A stretch of 64,000 nt of DNA. It comes from Paracoccus sp. Z118 (GTDB lineage: Bacteria; Pseudomonadota; Alphaproteobacteria; Rhodobacterales; Rhodobacteraceae). The DNA is taken from assembly GCF_019061185.1 (NCBI RefSeq), contig NZ_JAHQZU010000001.1, positions 186,001 through 250,000 on the forward strand, written 5' to 3'. A program made the position numbers and the translations under genes. This document shows, in pieces, positions 48,160 to 60,142 of the stretch (its first letter is position 1; each line of letters opens with the position of its first letter). Under the pieces are notes generated by a model that saw only the letters and a list, made by a program, of their open reading frames with translations, was not told where the DNA came from and ran no database searches.

Positions 48160-48510
48160 TCAGGCCGACGCGCCGTCCCACGGCGTCGAGTTCAGCGCCC
48201 GCGCGTCCACGCCGTCGAGGCAGTTGACGTTCACCGCCACCATTGGCTCGCCATTCTGTTCGCCCCTTGCATAGGGTTCGACCCCGCAGGTCGGGCAGAA
48301 GCGGTGCGAGATGATATGCTTGTTGAACAGGTATTCGGTCGTCGGCCCGTCTTTCGTCAGCCGGAACGCCGATGCCGGCACGAAGGTCAGCACCCAGCCC
48401 AGCCGGCGGCAGCGCGAGCAGTTGCAGGTGACGGTGTGGTCCAGATCGGCGTCAACCTCAAAGGCGATGGCGCCGCATTGACAGCTTCCGGTATAGCTCT
48501 GGCTGGTCAT
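48160..48510 (-). CDS. GFA family (glutathione-dependent formaldehyde-activating enzyme-like) protein
   Basis: A 116-residue zinc protein with the GFA cysteines: SCQCGAIAFEV (Cys10, Cys12), TCNCSRCRRLGWV (Cys29, Cys31, Cys34) and HRFCPTCGVEPYA. These ligate two zinc ions as in Gfa, which joins formaldehyde to glutathione; most homologues have unproven activity and no glutathione-linked dehydrogenase gene is adjacent. Its start is 140 bases from the divergent uvrA start. Confidence 0.87.
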   Translation of the reverse strand: MTSQSYTGSCQCGAIAFEVDADLDHTVTCNCSRCRRLGWVLTFVPASAFRLTKDGPTTEYLFNKHIISHRFCPTCGVEPYARGEQNGEPMVAVNVNCLDGVDARALNSTPWDGASA

Positions 48511-48569
48511 GGAAACCTCGGGGGATAGAGGAACGGCGCCAGCTTGGCACAGTCACGGGCGCTTGAAAA

Positions 48570-48584
48570 GTTCACAGTTCGTTC
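48570..48584 (+). promoter_or_regulatory. LexA (SOS) box, GTTC-N7-GTTC, before uvrA
   Basis: GTTC at 48570-48573, ACAGTTC, GTTC at 48581-48584, a perfect match to the alphaproteobacterial LexA operator, which is the type known for uvrA of Rhodobacter. A -35-like TTGAAA (48563-48568) precedes the box. It lies 67 bases before the uvrA ATG. Confidence 0.85.
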
Positions 48585-48650
48585 GCGGGTTGCGGTTGCG
48601 TTTTCTGCGCCCGTGCCTATCTGATGCGCTTGTCCAGCGAAGGTCGTCCC

Positions 48651-51569
<2,919 letters not shown>

Positions 51570-51598
51570 CGGACGGCGGCGCCGGAGGGCATGGCGGC

Positions 51599-51635
51599 GG
51601 GCCGATGCGAGTCGGCCGCCCATGCGAGCGCGAGC
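51599..51635 (+). terminator. Hairpin after uvrA
   Basis: An outer GCATGGCGG/CCGCCCATGC pairing encloses an inner GGCCGA/TCGGCC stem (six pairs, six-base loop). There is no T run, so it is at best a Rho-assisted or mRNA-stabilising structure; it lies 30 bases after uvrA. Confidence 0.35.
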
Positions 51636-51674
51636 GAAGCCCGCTACCGCATTGCAAAACTGAGGGGTAAAAGG

Positions 51675-51770
51675 TGAGAGGCTGGACAACGACCCAAGCG
51701 GGGCTCGTTACGGCTGCTTCCTTCCGGACCTGACCGGGTTGGCGAGGCGCCTGCCCGCGCCAACCTCTCG
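51675..51770 (-). ncRNA. ffs: Signal recognition particle RNA (4.5S, small bacterial type)
   Basis: On the minus strand the RNA reads GAGAGGTTGG at the 5' end, then GGTCAGGTCCGGAAGGAAGC followed by AGCC, the universally conserved SRP RNA apical domain with its GGAA tetraloop, and closes with CCAGCCTCTC, which pairs with the 5' end (one mismatch). It binds Ffh (with FtsY) to target nascent membrane proteins. Downstream on the minus strand follow CACCTTTTA, an end-like T run. Ends are approximate within a few bases. A perfectly spaced sigma-70 promoter lies just upstream. Confidence 0.92.
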
Positions 51771-51775
51771 CGCAT

Positions 51776-51804
51776 TAGATAACGCGAGACGGCGGCGGTT
51801 GCAA
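51776..51804 (-). promoter_or_regulatory. Sigma-70 promoter of the SRP RNA gene
   Basis: On the minus strand TTGCAA (51799-51804), 17-base spacer, TATCTA (51776-51781), and the SRP RNA 5' end about seven bases on. The rest of the 295-base gap to argS (51771-52065) shows no other gene; no clear argS promoter was found. Confidence 0.8.
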
Positions 51805-52065
51805 GCGGCGGCGATCACCGATGAACGCGCCGTTGCCGGGTTCGATCAGGAACCGCGCGGTTGTCGCAGCGGGAATAGGCCGGGGGCGGGTGAGGCGACG
51901 CGGGGGGTTGGGCGGTCTCCAGCCGCGCGCAGAAGCTTTTGCCCGCGATCTCAGCGTGCCGGACTTCTGTGCGCGGGGGTTGCGCCCGCACCAGACGTAA
52001 CGCCCGCCCAGTTGCGGCGGGGCGGGGCTTTCGCTATCGCATCTGTCAACAGACGGGACGTTATC

Positions 52066-53811
52066 ATGAACCTTTTCGCCGACATCCGCGCCCTCGTGGT
52101 CGAGACGCTGAACGCCATGATGAGCGACGGCGCGCTGCCGCAGGGCCTCGATCTTGCCAACGTTGCGGTGGAGCCGCCCCGCGATCCGGCGCATGGCGAC
52201 ATGGCGACGAACGCGGCGATGGTGCTGGCCAAGCCCGCCGGGATGAAGCCGCGCGACATCGCCACGGTGCTGGCCGACCGGCTGGCCGCCGATCCCCGGA
52301 TCACGGCGGCCGAGGTCGCGGGGCCGGGCTTTCTGAACCTGCGGCTTGCGGTGGATCAATGGCGCGAGGTTCTGCGCACCGCCCTGACCCAAGGCGCCGA
52401 TTTCGGCCGCGTGCCCACAGGGCAGGGCGAGAAGATCAACGTCGAGTTCGTCAGCGCCAACCCGACCGGCCCGATGCATGTGGGCCACATGCGCGGGGCG
52501 GTGTTCGGCGATGCGCTCGCCAGCCTGCTGGACTTCGCCGGCCATGATGTCACCCGCGAATACTACATCAACGACGGCGGCGCGCAGGTCGATGTGCTGG
52601 CCCGCTCGGCCTATGAACGCTACCGCGAGGCGCACGGGCAGGAGCCGCAGATCAGCGAGGGCCTCTATCCCGGCGACTACCTGATCCCGGTGGGGCAGGC
52701 GCTGAAGGACCGCTTCGGCGACAGCCTGCTGGACTGCCCCGAATCCGAATGGCTGGACCAGGTGCGCGAGATCGCCACCGACGCGATGATGGGGATGATC
52801 CGCGAGGATCTGGCGCTGCTGGGCATTTCCATGGACGTCTATTCGTCGGAAAAGGCGCTCTACGGCACCGGCCGTATCGAAGCGGCCATCGACCGGCTGG
52901 AGCAGGCCGGCCTGATCTATGAGGGCGTGCTGGAGCCGCCCAAGGGCAAGCTGCCCGAGGATTGGGAGGCGCGCGAGCAGACGCTGTTCCGCTCCACCGC
53001 CTATGGCGACGACGTGGACCGGCCGGTGAAGAAATCGGACGGGTCGTGGACCTATTTCGCGCCCGATATCGCCTATCACTGGGACAAGATCGACCGCGGC
53101 TTCGACCAGCTCATCGACATTTTCGGCGCTGACCACGGCGGCTATGTCAAGCGGATGCAGGCGGCCGTCGCAGCGTTATCGGGGGGCCGGGTGCCGCTGG
53201 ACGTGAAGCTGATCCAGCTGGTCAGGCTGTTCCAGAACGGCGAGCCATTCAAGATGTCCAAGCGCGCCGGCACGTTCGTCACGCTGCGCGACGTGATCGA
53301 GCAGGTGGGGCCGGACGTCACCCGCTTCCACATGCTGACCCGCAAGAACGATGCGGCGCTGGATTTCGATTTCGCCAAGGTGCTGGAACAGTCCAAGGAC
53401 AATCCGGTCTGGTATGTCCAGTATGCCAACGCGCGGTCCAACAGCGTCCTGACCCGCGCCGAAGGCATGGGCGTCGATGTCTCCGACGCCGCGCTCGCCG
53501 GCGCCGATCTGGACCGGATCGCGCATCCGGCCGAACTCGCGCTGGCCCGCAAGGTCGCGGAATGGCCGCGCACAGTGGAAATCGCCGCCCGCGCGCACGA
53601 GCCGCACCGGATCGCGTTCTTCCTTTACGACCTCGCGTCGGACCTGCATGCGCTGTGGAATCGGGGCAATGACGATCCCGGCTTGCGCTTCGTGCAGGAT
53701 GGCGATCCTGCCACAACCGCCGCGAAAATGGCGCTGGTCCGTTCCGTCGCCGTTGTGTTGGCGGCCGGTTTGGGTATCTTGGGCGTCACTCCGGCCAAGG
53801 AAATGCGCTGA
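52066..53811 (+). CDS. argS: Arginyl-tRNA synthetase
   Basis: Class I synthetase of 581 residues. N-terminal Add-1 domain ([20 protein letters not shown]), then [20 protein letters not shown] with the HIGH motif as HVGH (138-141), [36 protein letters not shown], and the KMSKS-like [14 protein letters not shown]; the C-terminal anticodon domain ends [18 protein letters not shown] start at ATG 52066 with GGGAC upstream; the frame extends back to 51739 over the SRP RNA region but without family match. SPOR and nagZ follow on the same strand. Confidence 0.97.
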   Translation: MNLFADIRALVVETLNAMMSDGALPQGLDLANVAVEPPRDPAHGDMATNAAMVLAKPAGMKPRDIATVLADRLAADPRITAAEVAGPGFLNLRLAVDQWREVLRTALTQGADFGRVPTGQGEKINVEFVSANPTGPMHVGHMRGAVFGDALASLLDFAGHDVTREYYINDGGAQVDVLARSAYERYREAHGQEPQISEGLYPGDYLIPVGQALKDRFGDSLLDCPESEWLDQVREIATDAMMGMIREDLALLGISMDVYSSEKALYGTGRIEAAIDRLEQAGLIYEGVLEPPKGKLPEDWEAREQTLFRSTAYGDDVDRPVKKSDGSWTYFAPDIAYHWDKIDRGFDQLIDIFGADHGGYVKRMQAAVAALSGGRVPLDVKLIQLVRLFQNGEPFKMSKRAGTFVTLRDVIEQVGPDVTRFHMLTRKNDAALDFDFAKVLEQSKDNPVWYVQYANARSNSVLTRAEGMGVDVSDAALAGADLDRIAHPAELALARKVAEWPRTVEIAARAHEPHRIAFFLYDLASDLHALWNRGNDDPGLRFVQDGDPATTAAKMALVRSVAVVLAAGLGILGVTPAKEMR

Positions 53812-53889
53812 ACAAGGCGTGGCCTGCCGGGGCTGAACGAGCAGTCAACGGACAAGCCGGATCAACCGGCATAGTGGGCAGGACAGAAG

Positions 53890-55068
53890 ATGACAGTGGT
53901 GGATTTCCGTTCCGGCGGATTCGACGGCGCGCGCCGCGACTCGCATTCCTACGCGGAACATGAATATGCCCCGCAGGGGGCACATGCCGATCTCGACTGG
54001 ACTGATGAGGACGACTGGGACGAGGCGCGGTTCGCGACCGAGGCGGGAGAGCCCGCCCTGACGCAGCGCGATTCGCTGCTGGGCCGCGTCTCGCGGCTGA
54101 CCCATTATCTCGGCGCGCTGATCTCGGTCCTGCTGATGTGCGCGCTGATGGTCTGGGGCTACAAGCTGGTGATGCGCGACGTCTCGGGCGTGCCGGTGAT
54201 CCGCGCCGTGCAGGGCGAGCCGCGCATCGCCCCCGAGGAACCGGGCGGCCAGCTTTCCGAACGCAGCGGCCTTGCCGTCAACCAGGTCGCCGCCGGGGCC
54301 GGGCCGCGCCCCGTCTCGGAAGTCGCGATCGCGCCCGAGGCGACCTCGCTGACCGACGCCGACGTGCCGATGGGTCAGCTTGGCGCCACCGCCCGCGAAA
54401 CCGCCCTGACCGAGGAAATCCCCGCCGATCCGACCCAGCGCGATGTCATCGCCACGAGCGATGCCGAAGCCGCGGCCGCCCGCGTCACCGCCGAGGCGGA
54501 AGCCGCCGCGCCGGTCGAAACCGATTTCACTCTGCTCTCGAACGCGCCCGCTGCCGAAGCGCCGGTGAACGAGGCCGTGACCGATCTGGACGGCGCTGCC
54601 GCTCAGGACGTCGCCATCACCCAGGCGCTGGCCGAGGCGGGCGTTCAGCCCGCGCCGGGCGCGCTTGGCGCCTCGCCGCGCCCCGCGCCGCGTCCGCGCC
54701 GGCTGGCGGCTGCGGCTCCCGCCGCACCGGCCGCACCGGCCGCGGCCGCTCCGGTGGCCGAGGCGCCTGCCGCCCGCGCGGCAGAGCCTGCGCCGGTCGC
54801 CTCGGCCTCCGTTCCGGCGGGCGCGCCGCTGGTGCAGATCGGCGCGTTCGACAGCGACGCGATCGCAAGCTCCGAATGGGGCCGGCTCGCAGGTCGCAAC
54901 GGCTCGCTGTTCGCGGGCAAATCGCCGGTCATCCAGAAGCACGAGGCGGGCGGGCGCAACTTCTGGCGGCTGCGCGTCGCTGGCTTCGACAGCCGCGACG
55001 ACGCCCGCAAGTTCTGCGCCGCGCTGATCGCCGCCGGGACCGACTGCATCCCCGCGGTTGCGAATTGA
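53890..55068 (+). CDS. SPOR domain-containing membrane protein
   Basis: A 392-residue bitopic protein: acidic cytosolic N-terminus (AHADLDWTDEDDWDEARF), one helix at about 73-94 (LGALISVLLMCALMVWGYKL), a long low-complexity periplasmic linker rich in Ala/Glu/Pro, and a C-terminal SPOR domain (PLVQIGAFDSDAIASSEWGR, then FWRLRVAGFDSRDDARKFCA). SPOR domains bind denuded glycan strands at the division septum, so a cell-division role is likely. Its stop overlaps the nagZ start, and argS lies 78 bases upstream. Confidence 0.85.
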   Translation: MTVVDFRSGGFDGARRDSHSYAEHEYAPQGAHADLDWTDEDDWDEARFATEAGEPALTQRDSLLGRVSRLTHYLGALISVLLMCALMVWGYKLVMRDVSGVPVIRAVQGEPRIAPEEPGGQLSERSGLAVNQVAAGAGPRPVSEVAIAPEATSLTDADVPMGQLGATARETALTEEIPADPTQRDVIATSDAEAAAARVTAEAEAAAPVETDFTLLSNAPAAEAPVNEAVTDLDGAAAQDVAITQALAEAGVQPAPGALGASPRPAPRPRRLAAAAPAAPAAPAAAAPVAEAPAARAAEPAPVASASVPAGAPLVQIGAFDSDAIASSEWGRLAGRNGSLFAGKSPVIQKHEAGGRNFWRLRVAGFDSRDDARKFCAALIAAGTDCIPAVAN

Positions 55069-56117
55069 CCCGAACGCCCCTGCTGATCCAGCCCGACGAC
55101 GCCCCGCCGCCCCGCGACGGGGCGTCCGCGCCTGACATCACCGGCGCGACGATTCTGGGCGTCGAGGGGCTGACGCTCGACCGCAACGAACGCGCCTTCC
55201 TGCGCGAGGCGGACCCGTGGGGCTTCATCCTCTTCGCCCGCAACGTGGACAGCCCCGAGCAGCTGCGCCGCCTGACTGGCGATCTGCGCGACGCGGTCGG
55301 GCGCGACGCCATCGTGATGACCGATCAGGAAGGCGGCCGCGTCCAGCGCCTTCGCCCGCCGCACTGGACCGACTGGCCCGCGGCGATGGAGAGCGCCGCG
55401 GATGGGGAGCGGGCGGTCGAGCTGCGGCACCGGCTGATGGGGCAGGAACTGCGCGCCGCCGGGATCGACTGCGACGCCGCCCCCTGCCTCGACATCGCGC
55501 AGGAGGAAACGCATCCCTTCCTGCGCAATCGCTGCTTCGGCACCGATGCCGAATCCGTCGCCCGCATGGGCCGGGCCGCCGCCGACGGGCTGCTCGCGGC
55601 CGGCGTGCTGCCGGTAGTCAAGCACATGCCCGGCCACGGCCGCACCCGCGTGGACAGCCACCACGACCTGCCGATCCTCGCCGCCGATCTGGACGAACTG
55701 GACGAGACGGATTTCGCCCCTTTCCGCGCGCTGGCCGACCTGCCGATGGGCATGACCGCGCATATCCGGCTGACGCAGCTGGACGACCGCCCCGCGACCG
55801 CCTCGGCCGCCGCCATCGCCCTGATCCGCCAGCGGATCGGATTCGGCGGGCTGCTGATGAGCGACGACATCGGCATGAACGCGCTTTCCGGCAGCCTTGG
55901 CGGCCGCGCCTCGGCGGCCATGGCGGCGGGCTGCGATCTGGTTCTGCACTGCAACGCGACCCGCGACGAGTTCGAAGAAGTCGTGGCCGCCGCCGGTCGG
56001 ATGACCGACGCCGCCGCCCGCCGCGCCGCCGCCGCGCTGGACCGGCGCGGGCCGCCCGACCCGGTGCCGGCCGTCCTGCTGCGGGACGAATTGCGACATC
56101 TGACGTCGGGACGCTGA
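55065..56117 (+). CDS. nagZ: Beta-N-acetylhexosaminidase (GH3, NagZ-like)
   Basis: Removes N-acetylglucosamine from anhydromuropeptides in cell-wall recycling. The 350-residue protein has EADPWGFILFARNVDSPEQL, DQEGGRVQRLRPPHW, the catalytic KHMPGHGRTRVDSHHDLPIL (His/Asp loop) and GLLMSDDIGMNALSG (nucleophile Asp). The start is a TTG at 55065 that overlaps the stop of the SPOR gene (TTGA), a coupled pair common in Rhodobacteraceae. Usually scpA-scpB follow nagZ; here a truncated haemoglobin gene does. Confidence 0.92.
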   Translation: MTRTPLLIQPDDAPPPRDGASAPDITGATILGVEGLTLDRNERAFLREADPWGFILFARNVDSPEQLRRLTGDLRDAVGRDAIVMTDQEGGRVQRLRPPHWTDWPAAMESAADGERAVELRHRLMGQELRAAGIDCDAAPCLDIAQEETHPFLRNRCFGTDAESVARMGRAAADGLLAAGVLPVVKHMPGHGRTRVDSHHDLPILAADLDELDETDFAPFRALADLPMGMTAHIRLTQLDDRPATASAAAIALIRQRIGFGGLLMSDDIGMNALSGSLGGRASAAMAAGCDLVLHCNATRDEFEEVVAAAGRMTDAAARRAAAALDRRGPPDPVPAVLLRDELRHLTSGR

Positions 56118-56193
56118 TCCCGCGACGATTTGCAGCAACCCTGCCGCGCTGGCAGAGCTTGCGCCGCGCGGCATCGCGGCCCAAGTAACGGGC

Positions 56194-56592
56194 ATGTCCA
56201 TGCCGCCCCGCTTTCCCGTCACGCCCGCCCAGATCGACGAGGTCGTGCGCGTCTTCTACGCCGCCGTCCGCCGCCACGAGGTGCTGGGCCCCGTCTTTGC
56301 CCGCCACGTCACCGACTGGCCCGAGCACGAGGCGAAGATCGCCGCCTTCTGGCGCAATGCGATTCTTGCCGAGCGGGCTTACGGCGGCAATCCCATGCAG
56401 GTCCACCGCGCCGCCGGCGACGTGCGCCCCGACCATTTCGAGCCCTGGCTGATGCTGTTCGACGCGACACTGATCCGCACTCTCCCCGCGGAAAGTGCGC
56501 GGGCGTGGTCGGCGCTTGCACACCGGATCGGGGCGGGGCTGCGGATGGGGGTGGAGATGGACAGTCCCAGCGGCGTGCCGATGCTGCGCTAG
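56194..56592 (+). CDS. Group III truncated haemoglobin
   Basis: A 132-residue globin of the 2/2 type, group III. It starts MSMPPRFPVTPAQIDEVVRV, has FARHVTDWPEHEAKIAAFWR, the segment ERAYGGNPMQVHRAAGDVRP with the proximal His (in QVHRA) and ends GVEMDSPSGVPMLR. Likely to bind oxygen or nitric oxide in the cytoplasm; group III members are poorly characterised. It lies 76 bases after nagZ on the same strand and is convergent with the P450 gene. Confidence 0.85.
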   Translation: MSMPPRFPVTPAQIDEVVRVFYAAVRRHEVLGPVFARHVTDWPEHEAKIAAFWRNAILAERAYGGNPMQVHRAAGDVRPDHFEPWLMLFDATLIRTLPAESARAWSALAHRIGAGLRMGVEMDSPSGVPMLR

Positions 56593-56758
56593 GCGCGGCC
56601 TCCTCCCGCAGGTTACTCCCACACCGCGACGCGCTGGCGGTATCGTTCGATGGTGCCAGCAGCAGTTGCAGGCGCGGCTTGCGGGGGCGGGGCTTGCCGT
56701 AGGTAAACGACCGTCCTGAGTGCCGCGATGAATGCCCCGCGAAGCGGCGTTTCTCGCG

Positions 56759-58132
56759 CTAGCCCGCCCCCTCGCGCAGCGACAGCTTCAAGCGGATGCC
56801 ATCTCGCCCCCGCACCGTCAGCCGGGCGACGGGCACCGGATCGGCGGCGCCCCGCTCCAGCCTCAGCCTGCCGGCGATCAGGGCCAGCATCAGCGGCCCC
56901 TCGATCATCGCGAAGCCCGCGCCGGGGCAGACGCGCTGACCGGCGCTGAAGGGGATATAGGCGTCTCGCGCGCTCGCCCGGCCGTCCGAGGTGGTCCAGC
57001 GGGCGGGATCGAACTCGTCGGGGCGGCTCCACAGCCGTTCATGGCGGTGCAGATGCCAGGGCGACAGGACGATCTGCGTGCCGGGCCGCAGGTCGCGGTC
57101 CCGGAACCGCTCGGGCGCGGTCGTTTCCCGCACCATCATCGGCACCGGCGGATAAAGCCGCATCGCCTCGCGGAACACGGCGCGGGCGGCGGAAAGCCTT
57201 GCGACGGCGGCGAAGTCGGGCGGCTCCGCGCCATGGCGCAGCGTCGCGCGCGCCTCGGCGGCGACGCGATCCTGCCATTCGGGCGAGGCGGCCAGCAGCC
57301 ACAGCGCCCAGGCCAGCGCGCTGGCCGAGGTCTCGTGCCCGGCAAGGAAGAAGGTCGCCACCTGATCGACCATCTCGCCATGCGAGAAGCAGCGGCCGGT
57401 CTGCGGGTCCGGGGTCGTCATGATCTTGGTCGCGAGGTCATCGGGCGCGGTGCCCTCCGCAATCGCGGCGGCGCGGGCGGTGACCAGATCGGCGATCAGC
57501 CCGCGGATCGCCTTGGCGCTGCGGCGCGTGCGGCGCGAATGCAGCCGTGGCAGCCAGCGCGGCAGCCGCAGGATCGCGCCGGCGTTCACCAGCGGCTGCG
57601 CGTCCTGATGGGCGTGGAAGGCGGCGAAGACCTGCGCGGCGATCCGGTGCTCGATCGGCATGGAAAACAGCGTGCGGAAGATCACGTCGGCGGCGGCGTG
57701 GCTGGTTTCCGGCTCAATGTCGATTTCGGCTCCGGCGCGGGCGGCCAGCCGCTCGGTTGCGGCGACCGAGGCGGCCCACATGGCCGGGAAGGTCTCGCGC
57801 AGGCGGCCCCCCTCGAACGCCGGATCGATGATGCGGCGCTGGAAGGCCCAGTCCTCGCCGTTGGTGATGAAGACCGAATGGCCCAGCAGCGGTGCCAGCC
57901 CCTCGCGCAGGCGGCTCGACTTGGGGAAGTCGCCGGGGCGTTCCTGAAGCACCAGCCGCACCAGCGTCGGATCGTTGCAGAGCGCGGTGCGGATCACCGG
58001 ACTGCGGAACTCGGCCATCCAGGCGCGGTAGAGCCGCGCGGGCATCGCCGACAGCAGGTCGCGCCGGAACGCGCGGACAAGGCGCGGCACCGTGCTGCGG
58101 CGGGTCGAGGCTTCGGGCTTGGGCGGGATCAC
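56759..58132 (-). CDS. Cytochrome P450
   Basis: A 457-residue P450 with no membrane anchor. Visible motifs: I helix FFLAGHETSASALAWALWLL (acid-alcohol pair), K helix FREAMRLYPPVPMMV (ExxR), PERF/meander region EFDPARWTTSDGRASARD, and the haem loop FSAGQRVCPGAGFAMIEG with Cys402. The start is GTG at 58132, inside the stop of the upstream gene (GTGA). Substrate unknown; the pattern resembles class-I-type bacterial P450s needing a ferredoxin and reductase, neither adjacent. Last gene of a five-gene minus-strand run. Confidence 0.93.
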   Translation of the reverse strand: MIPPKPEASTRRSTVPRLVRAFRRDLLSAMPARLYRAWMAEFRSPVIRTALCNDPTLVRLVLQERPGDFPKSSRLREGLAPLLGHSVFITNGEDWAFQRRIIDPAFEGGRLRETFPAMWAASVAATERLAARAGAEIDIEPETSHAAADVIFRTLFSMPIEHRIAAQVFAAFHAHQDAQPLVNAGAILRLPRWLPRLHSRRTRRSAKAIRGLIADLVTARAAAIAEGTAPDDLATKIMTTPDPQTGRCFSHGEMVDQVATFFLAGHETSASALAWALWLLAASPEWQDRVAAEARATLRHGAEPPDFAAVARLSAARAVFREAMRLYPPVPMMVRETTAPERFRDRDLRPGTQIVLSPWHLHRHERLWSRPDEFDPARWTTSDGRASARDAYIPFSAGQRVCPGAGFAMIEGPLMLALIAGRLRLERGAADPVPVARLTVRGRDGIRLKLSLREGAG

Positions 58133-59340
58133 GGCGCGGTTCCGGCCAGCCTGCGGCGCGTTGGCGGGGCGGCGCTGCGGGTGATCCGGCCCGGCGAGTG
58201 GCTGCGGCCTTTGAACCGCTCGGCCAGCCGCAGCGGCCCGGCGGTGACAGCGAAGTAGTCATAAGCGCCGGGCCGGTCGAAGGCGCAGAGATACTGGAAA
58301 TGCAGCCGGAACCAGCGCCCGCGCAGCGCGCGCCGGCGCTGCGGCGACAGGGTCTGCGTGAAGGCCGCCGACAGGACCAGCGGGCCGCGGCGTCCCGGCG
58401 GGTCATCCCCGGCCACCGCGACCGGATCGCAGAGGCCGAAGCAGCAGGCATCGCCCGGTGCCGTGACATCCACCCAGTCCACTTCAGGGCGGGCCGCGAG
58501 GAAGCGCAGATCATCGCGCAGCCGGTCGGCGCGGGGCAGCGAGGCGGCCATCGGGACCACATGGCCGAGCGTCAGCAGCGCCAGCCGCCCATCGGCCCGC
58601 GCCCGGCCCGAGCGGATCAGGTCAGCCAGCACCGACACGGCAAGATAGCTGCCCGACGAATGGCCGACGACCAGCACCTCGTCCCACTCCCCGTTCAGCA
58701 CCGCGGCGATGCGATCCGCGAAGCGGGCGATCTGGGCTTCCAGCGCGGGCGGATAGGTGCCGCCGTCCTGCGCGGTGAAGGCGTAGTCGTGCATCAGGTA
58801 ATAGGCGAAGAACCGGCCATCCGCCCGGCGGAATGCGGCGAGGATCGCCCAGGCCACGGCAAGCGCCGGGACCAGCCCGGCCCACCACGGCAGGGCCTGC
58901 GCCACCAGCCACACGATACCCAACGCCACCATCAGCGCCAGCGCCGCCTGCATCACCAACACCACGATCGGATAAAGCGCGGCGATCACCGGTCCCCGCC
59001 GCAGCCGCATCAGCCGCCACAGCGCGCCCGAGCCGATATAGGCCCAAGCCGTGCGGAAAAGCTGGCCGTAGGTCGCGGGGATCGACCGACCCATCGAGCG
59101 CTGCACGAGATCGGCCCAGACCAGCACCTCGAACTCCGCCTCGGTCGCCCGGCCGTCGAAGTTGCCGCTCACGCCCCAGCCGAAACCGGTGCGGTCGCGG
59201 CGCGGGCCGAAGCTGAGGCTGTAGCCGGAAATCCGCGCCTGCTCGGTCCCCTCGCGCTTGTAAAGCTCGCGGTAGCGGCGCGGGGGCATGGGGTCGTAGC
59301 CGGGGATATACAGCACCCTGCGACGGAATGGTCGGCTCAT
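58129..59340 (-). CDS. Membrane-anchored alpha/beta-hydrolase-like protein
   Basis: A 403-residue protein of no recognised family. It starts MSRPFRRRVLYIPGYDPMPP, an alpha/beta-hydrolase-like first strand and glycine turn, then two adjacent hydrophobic segments (LYPIVVLVMQAALALMVALG and GIVWLVAQALPWWAGLVPAL) that look like membrane anchors at about residues 110-155, then LVVGHSSGSYLAVSVLADLI with a GHSSG serine-nucleophile motif, and a C-terminal His region (HFQYLCAFDRPGAYDYFAV). The catalytic acid is not assigned. The start ATG is at 59340; the stop overlaps the P450 start. A partner role with the P450 is likely. Confidence 0.7.
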   Translation of the reverse strand: MSRPFRRRVLYIPGYDPMPPRRYRELYKREGTEQARISGYSLSFGPRRDRTGFGWGVSGNFDGRATEAEFEVLVWADLVQRSMGRSIPATYGQLFRTAWAYIGSGALWRLMRLRRGPVIAALYPIVVLVMQAALALMVALGIVWLVAQALPWWAGLVPALAVAWAILAAFRRADGRFFAYYLMHDYAFTAQDGGTYPPALEAQIARFADRIAAVLNGEWDEVLVVGHSSGSYLAVSVLADLIRSGRARADGRLALLTLGHVVPMAASLPRADRLRDDLRFLAARPEVDWVDVTAPGDACCFGLCDPVAVAGDDPPGRRGPLVLSAAFTQTLSPQRRRALRGRWFRLHFQYLCAFDRPGAYDYFAVTAGPLRLAERFKGRSHSPGRITRSAAPPTRRRLAGTAP

Positions 59341-59419
59341 GGTTGTGCCCCGCTCCTGCTCGGCTACCGGCGCGGGCACTCTAGGCGGATCGGGGGCGGG
59401 GGCAAGCAGGCAGGCCGTT

Positions 59420-60103
59420 TCAAGCGTGCCAGCGCGCCTCCAGCGCCCGGATCGCGGCGATGCGCCGGTCGGTCGCGGGGTGCGAGGCGAGCCAGGCCAC
59501 CGGCCCGCGCCCGCCCGCGCCGGTCAGCCGGTCGAGCCGGGCCAGCAGCTCGACCTGCGGCCCGACGCCGAACCCCGCCTTGGTCATCAGCGCGGCGGCG
59601 AAGGCGTCGGCCTGATATTCATCCTCGCGCGAGAGGCGGGCGGCGATGGCGCTGGCCACGAGCGTGCCCAGCCACGGGCCGATACCGGGAATGAACCGGC
59701 CAAGCGTCACGCCCAGCACGCTGCGAATGACGTTCTGCCCGGCGAAATCCAGCATCCGGCGGCGGGTATGGCCGTGGGCGACGTGGCCAAGCTCATGCGC
59801 GATGACCGAAGCAAGCTCGGCTTCGGTGACGCGGCCGGCGTCCAGTTGATCCATGAAGCCGCGCGTCAGGAACACCCGCCCGTCTGGCGCGGCCATGCCG
59901 TTGACCGGCGCGACCTCGTAGATATGGGCGCGGATCGGCGGCAGGCCCATCGCCGCCCCCAGGCGTTCAAGCATCGCGGCCATGCGCGGATCGGCCAGCG
60001 GGGTGGAGTTGGCGTCCAGTTCCCGCTTCAGCCGCCAGACCGAGAACATCCACACCGCGACGGCGTAGAGGATCATCAGCAGGATCGGCAGGAACTTGAT
60101 CAT
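59420..60103 (-). CDS. M48 family metalloprotease (HtpX/Oma1-like)
   Basis: A 227-residue zinc protease. One N-terminal helix (MIKFLPILLMILYAVAVWMF) anchors it, followed by the M48 signature SVIAHELGHVAHGHTRRRML (His103, Glu104, His107) and the third ligand in SREDEYQADAFAAALM, ending WLASHPATDRRIAAIRALEA with the usual SHPxTxxR. Such proteases degrade damaged membrane proteins. It lies 39 bases after the VWA gene and 79 bases before the hydrolase-like gene on the same strand. Confidence 0.92.
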   Translation of the reverse strand: MIKFLPILLMILYAVAVWMFSVWRLKRELDANSTPLADPRMAAMLERLGAAMGLPPIRAHIYEVAPVNGMAAPDGRVFLTRGFMDQLDAGRVTEAELASVIAHELGHVAHGHTRRRMLDFAGQNVIRSVLGVTLGRFIPGIGPWLGTLVASAIAARLSREDEYQADAFAAALMTKAGFGVGPQVELLARLDRLTGAGGRGPVAWLASHPATDRRIAAIRALEARWHA

Positions 60104-60142
60104 GGAATGAATGTAGAGCGCGGGCGGCGGCGGTCAATCGCC

